NCBI GenBank assembly: GCA_023548195.1
Contig: JAJHZJ010000061.1
Coordinates: 7,251,374 to 7,315,373, forward strand
Source: Bettongia penicillata ogilbyi
Lineage: Eukaryota; Chordata; Mammalia; Diprotodontia; Potoroidae
Reading direction: 5' to 3'
Length of the DNA stretch: 64,000 bases
Part shown: positions 1-11,815 of the stretch, in pieces
How positions within the stretch are numbered: position 1 is the first letter of the stretch
Layout of the letters: each line of letters begins with the position of its first letter
Position numbers and translations under genes: made by a program
Notes under the pieces: generated by a model
Database searches by the model: none
Seen by the model: the letters and a program-made list of their open reading frames with translations, nothing else
What the model was told of the DNA's origin: nothing

Positions 1-815
1 TTGTGGGGAACTCTCTCATTTGTAGTAGAAACTCTCTTGTACCCCTCTCCAACCAGTGAGAACACTCGCATGCAGATCAAGTGAAAATGACAAAAGACTT
101 TCTATTGTTTTTTCGGGTATGATGTCTTTAATTCATCTAAGACTCTTGGGTAGCTAGCCACTATGTCTCTGTGCTGTTCAACAATTGTCAATAATATGAT
201 GGCATGCATTATGTATGGGATCAATCCTAACCAAAATTTCTTTTAATGTACTCTTTAAAGCCAGTCGGAACGTTAAAGATAACATAACCCAAACCCCTTT
301 CTTTGCAAAGGGGAAGACTGAGACTCAGAGAGATAGTTCTTTTCCCTATAAATTGAACATTTAGAGTTAATGTAGGTCAATTGATTTGAAGTCAATTGAA
401 TATTCAATGTGTTATTAAAACAAATTTAAAATATTGACTTGGCTCAAAGAATATCGATGATTGAAGATTTGCAGAATAGCTAGAACATACAGAAAAAATT
501 AAGGTCCTAATATACAAAATTTTGAGTAAAATTACCATATATGTCAAAATTCATAAACAAAAACTGACCCACTTGTATATTTCTTACTTTGCAAGCAGGA
601 CCAATAAAGAGGAAACCATGACTTAGGCCTTTTTTTTTCAATAAAGTTAATTAAGAGATATTTTTATTTAATCCAAAAAAGTTCTGTTACAGATGTTGTT
701 ACATATGCTGTTACAGAGTTGATGCATAAGATCTAAAAAGCAAGAATTTTATTTTCTTGATTGTTTTGGACTCACTGTCAAAATTCAAAGTTTGTTGTTG
801 GGAGAGGCTCAGGAT

Positions 816-818
<3 letters not shown>
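1..818. other. unassigned AT-rich sequence
   Basis: I recognise no gene or repeat family here. Several short A/T runs and a poly-T near 630 are visible. Nothing suggests a coding exon. Confidence 0.5.

Positions 819-857
<39 letters not shown>
819..857. repeat. (TG)n microsatellite
   Basis: About 39 bp of uninterrupted TG dinucleotides. The His-Thr run readable on the other strand is translation of this repeat, not a protein. Confidence 0.97.
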
Positions 858-862
<5 letters not shown>

Positions 863-974
863 GAGTTTCTGGTTCATCCTCTGGAATGATCAAATCAAAG
901 AAGTCATGAATATGGTGCCCAGACAGACAATTTTCTTTATCTACTCTAAGTTGCTAGGTTCCTAGTTAATGATA

Positions 975-1183
975 ATTATAATAATAGCTAACATTTATAT
1001 GGCACTTTGTATGCACCAGGAACTATGCTAAGTGCTTTACAAATATCTTATTTGATCTTGACAACAACCTTGGTGTATGAGTACTGTTATTACCTCCTTT
1101 TGACAGTTGACAGTGGTTAAGTGACTTGCCTAGGTTACAAAACTCTCTAGTGTCTGAAGTCAAATTTGAACTCAGGTATGAGT
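975..1183 (-). mobile_element. MIR-type SINE, antisense
   Basis: Reads as the reverse complement of a MIR/CORE-SINE. The order is 'gctaagtgctttacaaat', then a Bcat-TTTGATCTTGACAACAACC-like block, then 'ttaagtgacttgccta', then 'gtcaaatttgaactcagg'. This is the usual MIR core layout on the minus strand. It is diverged and so old. Confidence 0.8.
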
Positions 1184-1189
1184 GACCCC

Positions 1190-1224
1190 AGGGGCCACTA
1201 GGTGGTGCAGTTGATAGAGTAGTG
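1190..1224 (+). mobile_element. 5' head of a split MAR1-type SINE
   Basis: The first ~35 bp of the tRNA-headed marsupial SINE (ggggccactaggtggtgcag...gatagagtagtg) stop abruptly at 1224. The missing continuation (gtgggctgggaacc...) resumes near 2208, after a ~980-bp insert. The 9-mer agagtagtg occurs at both junctions (1216-1224 and 2208-2216), as a target-site duplication would. Confidence 0.65.
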
Positions 1225-1480
1225 TTCATCCTTCATTTTCAAAAAAGACTATGCCATCAGAGAAATAATGACATGACTTGCACTTGACTTTGTTTTGAGT
1301 GAGGGAGGACTGTGCAGGTCACCAGCCTCACCTCTCCTCCAGAGTCATCTGAATCCAGTGACCAGATATTCAACAAGATGACTGGAGATGACCCAGGATG
1401 CACTGGGAGAGCCTGGTCTTTTTAGGTACTCACTTAGGGTGAGGTAATGCACATTCAGTGAATAGGCTTCTTTAAAAAGT
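1225..1480 (-). mobile_element. MAR4-like RTE-type SINE, copy 1
   Basis: Starts with ttcatccttcattttc and continues through gacatgacttgc and cagagtcatctgaatccagtg. I recognise this as a common marsupial repeat, probably the MAR4/RTE-mobilised SINE family. Its 3' end (…gaaggatgaa on the minus strand) lies at 1225. A second copy of the same unit begins at 2041 in the same orientation. The far edge is not sharp, and the family name is from memory. Confidence 0.6.
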
Positions 1481-1675
1481 AATCAGGGAGTGACCCCTTT
1501 AATGAGAAAAAGAAAAATAACTAAATCAAACTGCAAGGGAAAGAGAAATAGTTAATATTGATAATCACTCTAAGCCAGGAGGGTCCAGAGAAGAACTATT
1601 AAGTGGAGCTTGGAAAGGGACTAATAATTGTCCAATCTATGGGCTTCAGATAGCACTGGGTTTAAGGTTTTTGGA

Positions 1676-1911
1676 AAGATAGAAAGGAAGGAAGGAAGGA
1701 AGGAAGGAAGGAAGGAAGGAAGGAAGGGGAAGGAAGGAAGGAAGGAAGGAAGGAAGGAAGGAAGGAAGGAAGGAAGGAAAGAAGGAAGGAAGGAAGGAAG
1801 GAAGGAAGGAAGGAAGGAAGGAAGGAAGGAAGGAAGGAAGGAAGGAAGGAAGGAAGGAAGGAAGGAAATGAAAGAAAAAGAGAGAGAGAAAGAAAGAAAG
1901 AAGAAAAGTTT
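1676..1911. repeat. (GGAA)n microsatellite, about 235 bp
   Basis: Tens of tandem GGAA units, with one GGGGAA variant and one GAAAGAAGG break, then a GAAA/GA-rich decay tail. The long Lys-Glu-Gly and Pro-Ser frames on the two strands are artefacts of the repeat. Each GGAA is an ETS core, so the tract is potentially regulatory, but that is inference. Confidence 0.97.
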
Positions 1912-2040
1912 CTGGCTATCCAAATTTACCTTCCTTTGGAGAGGAGAAGGAAAGGGAGAGGGAGACAGAAGGGAGAGGATGAGCTGAGTTACCCAGTCAA
2001 CTGGGTCCCCACTCAGGCAGCAAGGTCTATTCACAGGTTG

Positions 2041-2207
2041 TGTTCATCCTTCATTTTCGAAGAAGACCATGACATCAGAGAAATGATGACATGACTTGCA
2101 TTTGATTTTGTTTTGAGTGAGAAAGGGTTGTACAAGGTTACCAGTCTCACTTTCTCCTCCTGAGTCATCTGAATCCAGTGACCAGATATTCATCAAGAAG
2201 ACTGGAG
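2041..2207 (-). mobile_element. MAR4-like RTE-type SINE, copy 2 (partial)
   Basis: Repeats the copy-1 sequence from ttcatccttcattttcg to ccagatattcatcaagaag with scattered differences. It stops at gactggag, where the interrupted MAR1-type SINE resumes. Read on the minus strand this is a 5'-truncated copy with its 3' tail at 2041. Confidence 0.6.
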
Positions 2208-2425
2208 AGAGTAGTGGGCTGGGAACCAGCAAGATCTATCTTCCTGAGTTCAAATCCAGCCTCAGACACTTACTCTATGACCCTGAGGAAGACCTCTAAC
2301 GTTGTTTGCCTCAATTCCTCATCTGTAAAAGTGAACTGGAGAAGGAAATGGAAAACCTCTCTGTATATTTGTCAAGAAATCCCCAAATAGAGTCACAAAT
2401 AGTGGGAAAAGACTGAAAGCAACCT
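2208..2425 (+). mobile_element. 3' part of the split MAR1-type SINE
   Basis: Continues the SINE whose head is at 1190-1224. It contains cttcctgagttcaaatccag, cctcagacacttac, tttgcctcaattcctcatctg, a GAGAAGGAAATGG block and ccccaaatagagtcacaaat. These occur in the standard order of the family. Confidence 0.8.
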
Positions 2426-2429
2426 TTCT

Positions 2430-4150
2430 CTCTATAGTACCACCTCGTTATCTATTTGGGGTCCTTTTTTCCATTATTCTAATTCTGGATTTTGGTTTCT
2501 CTTCTAACCTCCTGATCATGACATTATGAATCATTTTAAAGGTATACTGGGATTATTGGCCTCAGCCATCATCCCTATGGTACCCATTTGGCTAAAAGAC
2601 TGATGAGAAACAGATCTTTCCCAGTTCACTACACATATGGAAGGTGCTTTCTTTGAAGAGTCTGTGATACTTTGCAGGTCTCTAGTCATGCGGTTAGTGA
2701 ACCCAGAGTTCAGTTAGTCAGATTCTTGCCTTTCATAATTCCCTCAACAAGAGTTAGCCCAAAAAGACTAGTTTCTATCATGACAGTTCTCACTAACGCT
2801 AAAGCACTGAAACCTATCAATACTTCAGGTCCCTCATCAGTTAGATAAGGCTCTAAGTTCTTTTTTTCTGCCTATTTTAGCTCAAAATCAAGTGAGAAAA
2901 AGCCAGAGGGGAGGTGAGCATTTTGTTCCATGGAAAGATTTTCTTCCTTTTAGTTTCTGTGCCATCTGATTTCCCTAAAGAGAGAGTGGAAGAGAAACAG
3001 GAACAAAGAGAAAGCAAAAAGAGAGGAGAGCTATCCACTAATTATACCCTTAAGAAAATATTTGATCAGAATGTCAATTAATTCAAGCTCCTGCATACAA
3101 TTCAACAGCTTCTTGGATCTGTTTACTGGCCCTGTCAGGGATAAAAGGCGGCCACCAGGGACAGAGGAAAAAAAGCTGAGACCTCAGGACACTGAATCCT
3201 GGGTCTGCATTGAGGGTCAAACCGTCAGAATTGTACTTCTTGGCTCCCTAGATAAAATCATTCTGACACAGCTGATAGGAAGGTGTGTGCCCTCTGACTC
3301 CAGGGTATGCTATCCTGCTGTGTGTGCAATTGATCCCTCTAATTCCACCCTGGGGGGACTGCTCCTTTCCCTTTGTATCCTCAAAAACGTTGTTTAGTTT
3401 AATACGTTTCCACAGTATTGAAAAGCATTGTAATTCATAGACACATACATGAGACAAGAATTTATATCACATAGTTAAAAGGGCCACGGATGATGATTTA
3501 ATACTTGGGAAAGGTTTTATAGTCCAAGGATCATTAGCTTTATGTCACTATTTTTTTTTAAGAGCAGAGATACAATCTGAAGCAAAAAGCTCAGAGACAA
3601 TTTGGGATGTGGATGTCGGTGGGTTTTTTCTCTGCTATATATCAGTTCTGAAGCTAGGTCTTTGATATCTCATTATCTTGAGAAGGAGGAATTAGAAAAC
3701 TGAGAAAAATATTTCAGAAAAATTCAACATGTGTTTGTTTTTGCAGGGTACATGTTGGAGAACTCAAAAAAGGTCTGAAAAAGAACTGTCTCCTGCTAAA
3801 CTGAGCATTTGTTTGTGAAGTCCCCCAAAAGCATGCTTACTCAAAAGCTAGACTGCTTCTGAGAGAAACCTTCAGTGGGCTCAGCTGCTGAGTCACTAGG
3901 GAATTCTTTCCAGTCTCAGTCCCACTTTTTCCTCAGAAGAAAGCCTAAGACCATGGGATTATGGGCTATGAGCTTTAAAGGGAAGGAAGAATGGTTATCT
4001 CTAAGGGAAGAAAGTATTGGGGGAAAGGAAAGAAGTAGGTCATGAATACATCTGTATCTATGCATGACCTTGCCAATACAACATATGTTGTTTCTTTAGG
4101 ACATTTCGTCTAATTTCCCTAGTACCTAACACAGTGCCTTGAACATTTAT
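2430..4150. other. unassigned sequence
   Basis: No gene or confident repeat found in about 1.7 kb. Frames of up to 111 codons occur here but show no known motif, no repeat-derived protein and no splice context, so I do not call them. Confidence 0.5.
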
Positions 4151-4152
4151 TA

Positions 4153-4402
4153 TCAGTCGTGTCTGACTCTTCTTGGCCCCACGGACAAATCCGTGAGATT
4201 TTCTTGGCGAAGATACTTGGAGTGATTTGCCATTTCCTTCTCCAGTGTGTCCCCATTTTACAGAAGAGAAACTAAGGCAAATGGGGGTTAAGTGACTTGT
4301 CCAGGGTCACACAGCTAGTACGTATCTGAGGTCAAATTTGATTTCAGCTCTTTCTGACTGCAGGACCAGAATTCTATATGCTCCATCACCTAACTGCCCT
4401 CC
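4153..4402 (-). mobile_element. MAR1-type SINE, antisense
   Basis: Starts with gtcgtgtctgactctt, then ttcttggcgaagatact, gtgatttgccatttccttct, ttaagtgacttgtccagg and tcacacagctagta. It ends with ccatcacctaactgccct, the reverse complement of the ggcagctaggtggcg head. Confidence 0.9.
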
Positions 4403-4439
4403 TTGAAATAGTAGGTGTTTAACAAGTACTTGTTGAATC

Positions 4440-4628
4440 AGATTACAGACCTGGAGGTGGAAGGATTCCTCATAGACGATCTGGTTCAACTCCCTCATTT
4501 TACAGATGAGAAAACAGGCCTAGAGAGGTGAAATGAATTGTTCGGGTGAGCACACAGGTAGTGTCAGAGGAGCCTTTGAATCTAGAACCTTTGTCTTCAG
4601 AGCCAGTGCTCTTTTTACTATATTACCT
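4440..4628 (-). mobile_element. MIR-like SINE, antisense
   Basis: Contains ctcattttacagatgag followed by the divergent gaggtgaaatgaattgttc and a cacacaggtagtgtcaga block. This is the antisense core of MIR-family SINEs. Diverged. Confidence 0.65.
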
Positions 4629-4737
4629 GATCAGAAGGCAAATTTCCTGAGACTAGAGAAGTATGGCACCCAGAAAAGAAGAAAAAAAATTGTTTCATTT
4701 GATTCCTAGATGTTGATAGTAGAAACATGTTCTCCTA

Positions 4738-4985
4738 AGTGGTGCAGTGAATGACCTGGAGTAAGGAAGACCTGATTTCAAACACTTACTAGCTGTGTGA
4801 ATCAGAGCAATCATTTATCCTCTGTTTGCCTCAGTTTCCTCATCTGTAAAAGGGGGATCAAAACTGAACCTCCCTTCCGGCATTGTTGTGAAGACCAACA
4901 GATAATTATTAAGTGTTTAACATAGTTCCTGGCACATAGTAAGCTCTGTATAAATATTAGCTATTACTATTATTATTTTCTAAGC
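4738..4985 (+). mobile_element. tRNA-headed SINE with MIR-like 3' tail
   Basis: Opens gtggtgcagtgaatgac and carries cacttactagctgtgtga and ttgcctcagtttcctcatct. It ends with a ttgttgtgaagacc...cctggcacatagtaagctct...ataaatattagctatta tail typical of MIR/CORE-SINEs rather than the MAR1 tail. Confidence 0.75.
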
Positions 4986-4989
4986 ATTG

Positions 4990-6000
4990 TTATTTGACAT
5001 CTCACTCTAATTGACACAGTTTTGTTTTCTCCCAACTCTACCCTGCTTCCCATTCCTCATTTGGTTTTAAATGATAATGATGAGAAGACACAAATACTGC
5101 TTAAACACAGGATCAAGGATTTAGAACAGGAAGGAAATTTAGGATCATTGAGCCAGGCTTACAGGAGAATAAAAGGAGGATCCTAGAGGTAAGACTTTGC
5201 CCAGATGATCAGTATTCAAATCCTTATCTTCATGATGAAATTCTTTCATTGTATATAAAAGCAGGTGGCATTCTCTTAATACAGATTCCATCCTACTCAA
5301 TGTAGGGAAATGAATTCAGTACTATCTCAAGTATTCATCTAAGTTCACTGGTTAATCAGGTAACAGTGAATAAGTCTGCTAGGCTCTATTTTGAACTAAT
5401 CACAATACCTCAAAATGTACTTTATTATATTACAACATCACTTTATTGAGTCAGAGAAACCAAAGAAGAAAGGACCTGTCACATTAGTCTCAATCTAGTT
5501 AATGTATTTCCACATCTAATCTATTTCCATGAGTTTGTTTTGTTTTTTTTGTTTTGTTTTGTTTTTTTCAAAAAGAAAGTAGAAGTAATATTTCTGTCTA
5601 GGCCTTCCTGACACAAACATTTTTAGGCAACTCCTTTAGTGTTATACTATTTTTTCCTTGAGAAACAGCAGTTGTTTCTGTTCTGACCAGAAACTCTGAA
5701 GGTCTTCCTCTCTCAGACCTATTCTTTTGTGAAAGAAGCCACATCATCTTTTGCCTCAGTTCTTACCTAGCCCTTAATTACTGAATGGATGTTGCCTCCA
5801 AGATCTCCCACTGCATCAAGGACGTCTTCAGGCCTCCTGACCTTCGTCCTGCCACTTAACCCAGATAATTCTGGAGGAAAGCGGTGGTATGACTTTGCAC
5901 AGTCCTGTCTCACTTAAATCCAAATTCACCTGCAATCAAGACATCACCTACTGATGTTTTCTGTCCTCTTCCAGAAAGGACAAATAACTTTTAACCTGAG
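4990..6000. other. unassigned sequence with a TTTTG-rich tract
   Basis: No gene found. A short TTTG/TTTTG simple repeat lies near 5535-5567. The remainder is AT-rich with no repeat that I can name. Confidence 0.45.
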
Positions 6001-6002
6001 GT

Positions 6003-6232
6003 CTGCTAGGTGGCACAGTGCATAGAGTGTGGGGGCTGGAGCCAGGAAGACTCATCTTCCTGAGTTCAAATCTTACAAGCTGAATAACCCTGGGTGAGTT
6101 ACTTAACCCTCTTTGTTCAGTTTCCTCCTCTGTAAAATGAGCTGGAGAAGGAAATCCTTCCAGGATCTTTGCTAAGAAAACCCCAAAATGGGGTCGCAAA
6201 ACGTCAGGCTTCACTGAAAATGACTGAATAAC
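6003..6232 (+). mobile_element. MAR1-type SINE
   Basis: Carries gctaggtggcacagtgcata, cttcctgagttcaaatctta, tgtaaaatgagctggagaag and ccccaaaatggggtcgcaaa in order. It has a small internal deletion around the 'cagacacttactag' segment. Confidence 0.9.
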
Positions 6233-6299
6233 CCTTATTCCCCTTGAGAATCCTAAACATTTTCTTCAAGTTTTGAAAATCTTAAGAAACTAGAGAATA

Positions 6300-6600
6300 A
6301 TATTTATATTAATATTTATATTACACATTTATATAATACTTTAAAATTTGCATTTTTTTACTTTTTTGCAAAATTATTTACATATAATATCTCATTAGAT
6401 TTTCACAAAACTCTGTGAGATAGATGTTATTGTTTCTTTTTTATAGATGAGGAAACTGAGGCTGAGTGAGGTGAAGTGACTTACTGAGGGACACATAACT
6501 CATAAGGGACAGAGGCAGAATTGAAGAAGGATTGGAAGTCAGGACTTTCTGACTCTAAGTCCAGCACTTAAAGTTGGCTTTAAGCTACTTAGCTGTTTAT
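6300..6600 (-). mobile_element. MIR-type SINE, antisense
   Basis: Contains ctcattagattttcacaaaa, gatgaggaaactgaggct, gaagtgacttactgagg and gactctaagtccagcactt. It reads as an antisense MIR family member with an AT-rich expansion on the left. Confidence 0.7.
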
Positions 6601-6680
6601 AATCATTTTATTAAATCTAATTATGTTATTAAATCTCAGCATTGTTAATAAATAAAAATCAATACCCAGAGAATGCCTGA

Positions 6681-7625
6681 ACAGTTTTTGGTTTTTAAAA
6701 TTAATTCATTTAGTTTTAGTTTTCAACACCAATTTTATAAGTTTTTTGAGTTCTAAATTTCTCCCCTCTCCCTCCACTTCCCCTTCCCAAGATGGCATGC
6801 AATCTGATACATGATATATGATATACATGTATGATCATATTAAACATATTTCCCCATTAGTCATGTTGTGAAAAAAGAATTAGAGCAAAAGGGGAAAACA
6901 AGAAAGATAAAACACAAAAGAATAACAAAAAAGAGAATACAGATAACATATTCCATCATGAATCTTTTGGAATTGTCTTAGGTCATTGCATTGTTCAGAA
7001 GAGTTAAGTCTAACAAAGTTGGTCAATGTACAATGTTGCTGTTACTGTGTACAGTGTTCTCCTGGTTCAGCTCACTTCACTCAGCATCAGTTCATGCAAG
7101 CCTTTCCAGGTTTTTCTGAAGTCTGCCTACTCACCATTTCTTATGGAACAATAGTATTCCATTACATTCATATACTACAACCTGTTCAGCCATTCCCTAA
7201 CTGAAGAGCATCCCTTCAATCTTCAATTCTTTGCGACCACAAAAAGAGCTGCTATAAATACTTTTGAACATGTGAGTCCTCTTCCTTTTTTTATGATCTC
7301 TTTGGAATACAGACTTAGCAGTGGTATTACTGGATCAAAAAGTATGTATGGTTTTGTAGCCCTTTGGGCATAGTTCCAAATTGTTCTTCAGAATGGTTAG
7401 ATCAGTTCACAACTCCACCAACAGTGCAGTAGTCTTCCAATTTCCCCACATCTTCTTCAACATTTATCATTTTCCTGTTTTGTCATGTTAGGATAGGTAT
7501 GATGCCACACCTCAGAGTTATTTTAAATTTGCCTATCTCTGATCAACAGTGATTTAGAGCATTTTTTCATGTGACTATAGAGAGATTTAAGTTCTTCATC
7601 TGAAAACTGCCTGACTGAACAGTTT
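6681..7625 (-). mobile_element. L1 3' end (ORF2 C-terminus and 3'UTR), antisense
   Basis: On the plus strand it reads as the reverse complement of a marsupial L1 tail. Order: 3'UTR text (tttctcccctctccctccac, cccaagatggcatgcaatct), then tttcttatggaacaatagta, cagcagctatta-like text, tactggatcaaaaagtatg, ttccaaattgttcttcagaa and acttccccacatcttcttca-like blocks of the ORF2 end. The frame is decayed and the copy is 5'-truncated. Confidence 0.85.
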
Positions 7626-7629
7626 CTCA

Positions 7630-9778
7630 GCAGATCAGAATATCCTGAAGGATCTTCAGTCTTCTCTCAGAATATCAAATCATGTTTTATATCATCTATG
7701 TTGGCCATTCTTATTGTGTCTTTTGTTTTGATGTTAGCAATGTAGGATGTTTGTTTCAGGTTCCACAATATTTGGAAGAGAAAAAAGTGCTATTATTTTA
7801 TCCCATTTTTATTCCTCTTTTCCTTTCTATTTAGTAGGACTAAATTAGAAACATACAGTCCTATAACCGTGAGAGGAACTTTGTGGTACAATCTGGTTCA
7901 ATCCGTGAGCTTCTGAATCATCTAGGACAGAGTTTTGCTTATTTTTCCTTGACAATTTTCCAAAACAAAAACTTAAAACTTCCCCAGAAACCACAGCTAG
8001 TGTTTTGTCATCCCACTCAAGAAACTCTTCCTTATGTCCAATAGGACTATCTCCTGCTGATAATATAATGAAAAGAATATTCACATAAGAGCCATAAGGA
8101 CTTCCATTCTAGTCCCAAATCTTCAACTTACTAAATAAGTAACATTGTAAAAACTCCTTATCCTGTCTGGTCCTCAGTTTTCTCCCTAGAAAGATAAGAG
8201 GTCAGGCTAGATATTATCTGAAGTCCATTCTAGCTCTAATAGTCTGTTTTCTGGAAAGCTAAATCACTTTCATTACATAGAAACAACTTACATTGTCTCC
8301 TTATGTAGAAACAACTGCGCAGGAATCTCAAAAAATCTCTCATGTTCTGAAAAACAATAATTAGATCCTTGTTCCTTAAGCTAAATGATCTTAACTCTTT
8401 TTTAAGTCTCGTAGATTCTCTTTTCCATTTCTTTAATTGATTTTATCTTTACAGTCTCTATAATTCTTCTGCCCTTTTGAGAAAAAATAGACTAAAATTG
8501 GACAACACCATCTGTTATGAGCCTGACTTACATTGTGTATCCTAGGAAAATGATTTTCCAGTTCTTGAATGTCACATTCCTTGTAATTCAACCCAAAATT
8601 GGTTGGCCTTTTCAGCAATAACACCACATTGATGATTCATAGTCAGTTACATGGTCAACTATGACTCACAATGCTTCTAATTGCTGCAAGTATTGTAAGA
8701 AGTAGGTTCTGGTAAGGAGATTATTGTAAGAAGTAGGAAAAGCTTAATGATGAAGAATGAAAGGATATGATAACAATGCCTCAGAAGAAGGATGAGAGTG
8801 GAATCCAAAGAAGACCAGAAGTACCAAATCAGAAGACTTTTACTCCAGTAGATTTGTCTTTCGTTGGGCTACTCTTTGAAAGTTGCTCTCATTAAGTTAC
8901 TTGTTTTATCACTTTCCGTGATTAGGTTTTACCTGTGTAGTCATTTTGGCAAAAGGAGCAAGCAGTTTTCCCAGTTTCCATGTTGAATTTAAGTGTGAGA
9001 GTCTGACATCTAGTACCAGCCATGAGAACTTCAATTCTCCCTACTGTGATTTGGGGAGAGGGTCAAGAAAGCAGTAACCTGAATGTTTTGCAGAGAGAGC
9101 AGGCCAGTGAGATCTCAGTTAAGGGATCAAATGGAAATATTTCTTAATGTTTCTAGAACTAAAAATTTCCATTATTGGTTTTTGGAGGACCTTCTGATTG
9201 GAACCTCAATATTGATACAGACTCTTTGATTATCCTTTCATCAGAGGGAAAGGACAGATTGGCAGCACGGTTGCCATTGAACATTCTCTGATAAAACCAT
9301 GAAGCAAAGGGAATAAGGTACCTTGATAGGCTTCCTAACTCCTCACAGGAAAATTCTGGAGGACTTATGGCAAATTGGAAGGGATACTATGTCATTTAGG
9401 AGAAATGATCTGTGGCAAAAATACCTCAACAAAATACAAATAAGCCTCCTCAAATGAGGACAACACCTCAATCTGCTTTGATTTTCTGTCTCAAGTACTA
9501 CAATTCTTAAAATGGTCAAGTTGGGTGAAGTGAACAAAGAAAAGAAGATTTTCAAGGTTTTCCTTCCTAGAAGAGAAAATAAACTAATTCCTCGAATATT
9601 GTGGCAGGTCTACAAAGGAATTTCTTACTAGTCCACTTATGACAACTTTGTCTCAGAAAAACACAAGCATGTAACTTACAATATATTATTCTCATGAATC
9701 CTGTATGCATAAAAAAGCTGCCAGATTTGAGGTTTTTTCCTGCATTCTCTTCTCCCCTAATGACACCTACCTGTCCTG
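7630..9778. other. mostly unassigned; one SINE-like segment
   Basis: No gene found. Position 8090-8255 resembles a tRNA-headed SINE of MIR type (tctggtcctcagttttctcc followed by aggctagatattatctgaag). A 15-bp direct repeat, attgtaagaagtagg, occurs near 8692 and 8723. The rest shows nothing I can name. Confidence 0.45.
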
Positions 9779-9779
9779 C

Positions 9780-9995
9780 TTTTTTTTTGTATGTTTTGAT
9801 CTGCAGTTAGATTCCACAGGTTTTCTTGGATGTGCATAACATTTTCCATCATGAGTCAGTGGAGTTGTCTTATGTCCTTGTATTATTAAGGAGAACCAAG
9901 TCTATAAAAGTTAATCATCACACAGTGTTGCTGTTACTGTGTAAAATGTTCTTCTGGTTCTGCTGACTTCACTCAGCATCACTTCCTGCGTTTCT
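9780..9995 (-). mobile_element. L1 3'-end fragment, antisense
   Basis: Shares text with the 6.7-7.6 kb L1 tail: cattttccatcatgagtc, gtgttgctgttactgtgta, tgttcttctggttctgct, acttcactcagcatcactt. It is a short, diverged antisense fragment. Confidence 0.75.
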
Positions 9996-9999
9996 TTAG

Positions 10000-11715
10000 A
10001 ATCATATTCCCTTCCTTTCAAGGTGAAAATTTACAATTCCACAATACTTCAGTGTATTTATAACTCCTTTCCATATGTGTATTCCCTCCACTTGTATAAA
10101 TTCGGGTCCATTTTTACCTCTTTGTATTTTTGATCTATGTTCTTCCACAGATAATAGGATTGACACAACATGCTGCAAAACTTCCTTTAGGCCTTTGTAG
10201 ATTTCATGGATACCAGTGCAGCATTCTGGCTGTCCATCCATTCATTATCTTTTGCTCTTGCTACATGATGGATTCTTCTCCTTTTCTAATCACAATTTCC
10301 TCAATGATAATCTTTACTCCATTTAAACAAAATAAAAGTCATCATTGGAAATATTCCAGTTTGACCTGCATATTTCTATTCCACTTTGGGTTTGCAATCT
10401 TGATTCCTCAGAGAATATAGTGTGCCGGGGATCACAACCATGTATCAGGCATTAAACATTTGTGTTGAAGATATGGGTTTTTATGACTTAGAGTACCTGG
10501 TTTTCCTTAAAACACCTTGTCAAATATAATTCAACCTTCTCTCTTCCTTTTACTAAGTTATTGATGCTTTTGTAGTGACTATGTAAGATGTATGTAATAA
10601 TAGACTAACTCACTGGATTACAACTAGAGAGCAAAAACTAGATGAGAGGCATTTTCCTTCCATTTAGTTTTTCCCCACATAGATTGTTAAATGATCTCTT
10701 TTGGGTAATAATGGATATCTTAGAAGAGGCCCCACAAGCAGGAGAATCTGGGAGAACTTACCATTATGATCTGAAGGTGGGGGTAGAGGGAGGGTTAGCC
10801 AGACTGGGGTCAAATTTATCAAGCCTTCTTGAGAAGAGTTTTACATTTTTATTATATTTAAATTTTAGTTCAAAAGTTATGTAATAACAGGCCCTGCTTG
10901 CTATTCTCCCACCACCTCCCCTCAGTTTCTAGCTAGAGGAAACCTGTTTTCAATTTTAATTTTGTTTCAGATAATTTCCATAAAGGTAGTTAACACCTTT
11001 AGTGAGTATCCATCTCACTTCTTAATGTTGTGCTTGTTTTTAAATCATCAGAGGGCCACTGAAGAGAGAAATCTCTGTGGATGAATTTATGGAGGAATCT
11101 TAACCTAAACACAAGTGACTTCTTGATAGAGGGAAGTCATTAGGTTTACACTTATTCTACTGAGTCAAATGCTTTATGGTAGTCAACAATAAAGACAGTA
11201 AGTAGGATTGCATATTCTCTGTACCTTTCAGTCAATTGGGTCTTTTAAAATGTGGTCTCCTAAAAGGAAATTGTTTCTGAAAACATGCCTATTTCTTCCT
11301 CATTCCATTCTGTCCATTTTCCATCTGAAGTTTTTATACTCTCTGGGACCATCAGACATCCAGAAACAAATCCTAGAGGATTTAATTCACTCACCTTTGG
11401 CTCCCTGGAACCTACACTGTCCTGACTGAAGATGATGTGAACATAGACTCATATGGGTCATTCTATTTTGCTGACCTCAGGTGTGCTTCACATTCTACCC
11501 TAGCCATCTTCTTGCCACCCACTCTCCTCTACTTATATATTCCCCTTGGCTTTCCATTTTTTGCTTTGGGAACCATAATCAAATCAATACTGCCATTGCT
11601 AATGGAAAAGTCACCAATTCTGCTGTGGCTCTATTAATCATCCTTGTGACTTTCTAGACCAAAGCATTCATCCTAGCCACTACTCCCCTTTATGTTTAGC
11701 TTTCTCAAATTAGAA
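10000..11715. other. unassigned sequence
   Basis: No gene found. Overlapping short frames on both strands near 10.0-10.4 kb carry no recognisable motif. A segment near 11585-11640 is also present near 55545-55610, so part of this stretch is an unnamed dispersed repeat. Confidence 0.45.
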
Positions 11716-11719
11716 GATA

Positions 11720-11815
11720 AGATACTGAAAGGGAAAGATTTCTCAATTTCTTATTTGTGTCTTCAACACTTAGCACAGTGCCTTGTACATAGTAATCACT
11801 TAAATGCATTATCAT
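11720..11815 (+). mobile_element. L2-type 3' tail
   Basis: Contains cacttagcacagtgccttg followed by tacatagtaatcacttaa, the conserved terminal segment of L2 LINEs. It is diverged and short. Confidence 0.6.

Noticed and set aside
711..893. 60-codon frame with a His-Thr run
   Set aside because: It is the TG microsatellite translated on the minus strand.
1621..2034. Long frames on both strands (119 and 137 codons)
   Set aside because: They are translations of the GGAA microsatellite (KEGR and PSFL repeats), with no non-repeat coding content.
8685..8745. 15-bp direct repeat attgtaagaagtagg
   Set aside because: Only two copies with a 16-bp spacer. A small local duplication, no array or TSD context.
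10002..10420. Opposed frames of 79 and 96 codons
   Set aside because: No motif recognised, the frames overlap on opposite strands, and the position is next to L1 debris. Not enough to call a gene.
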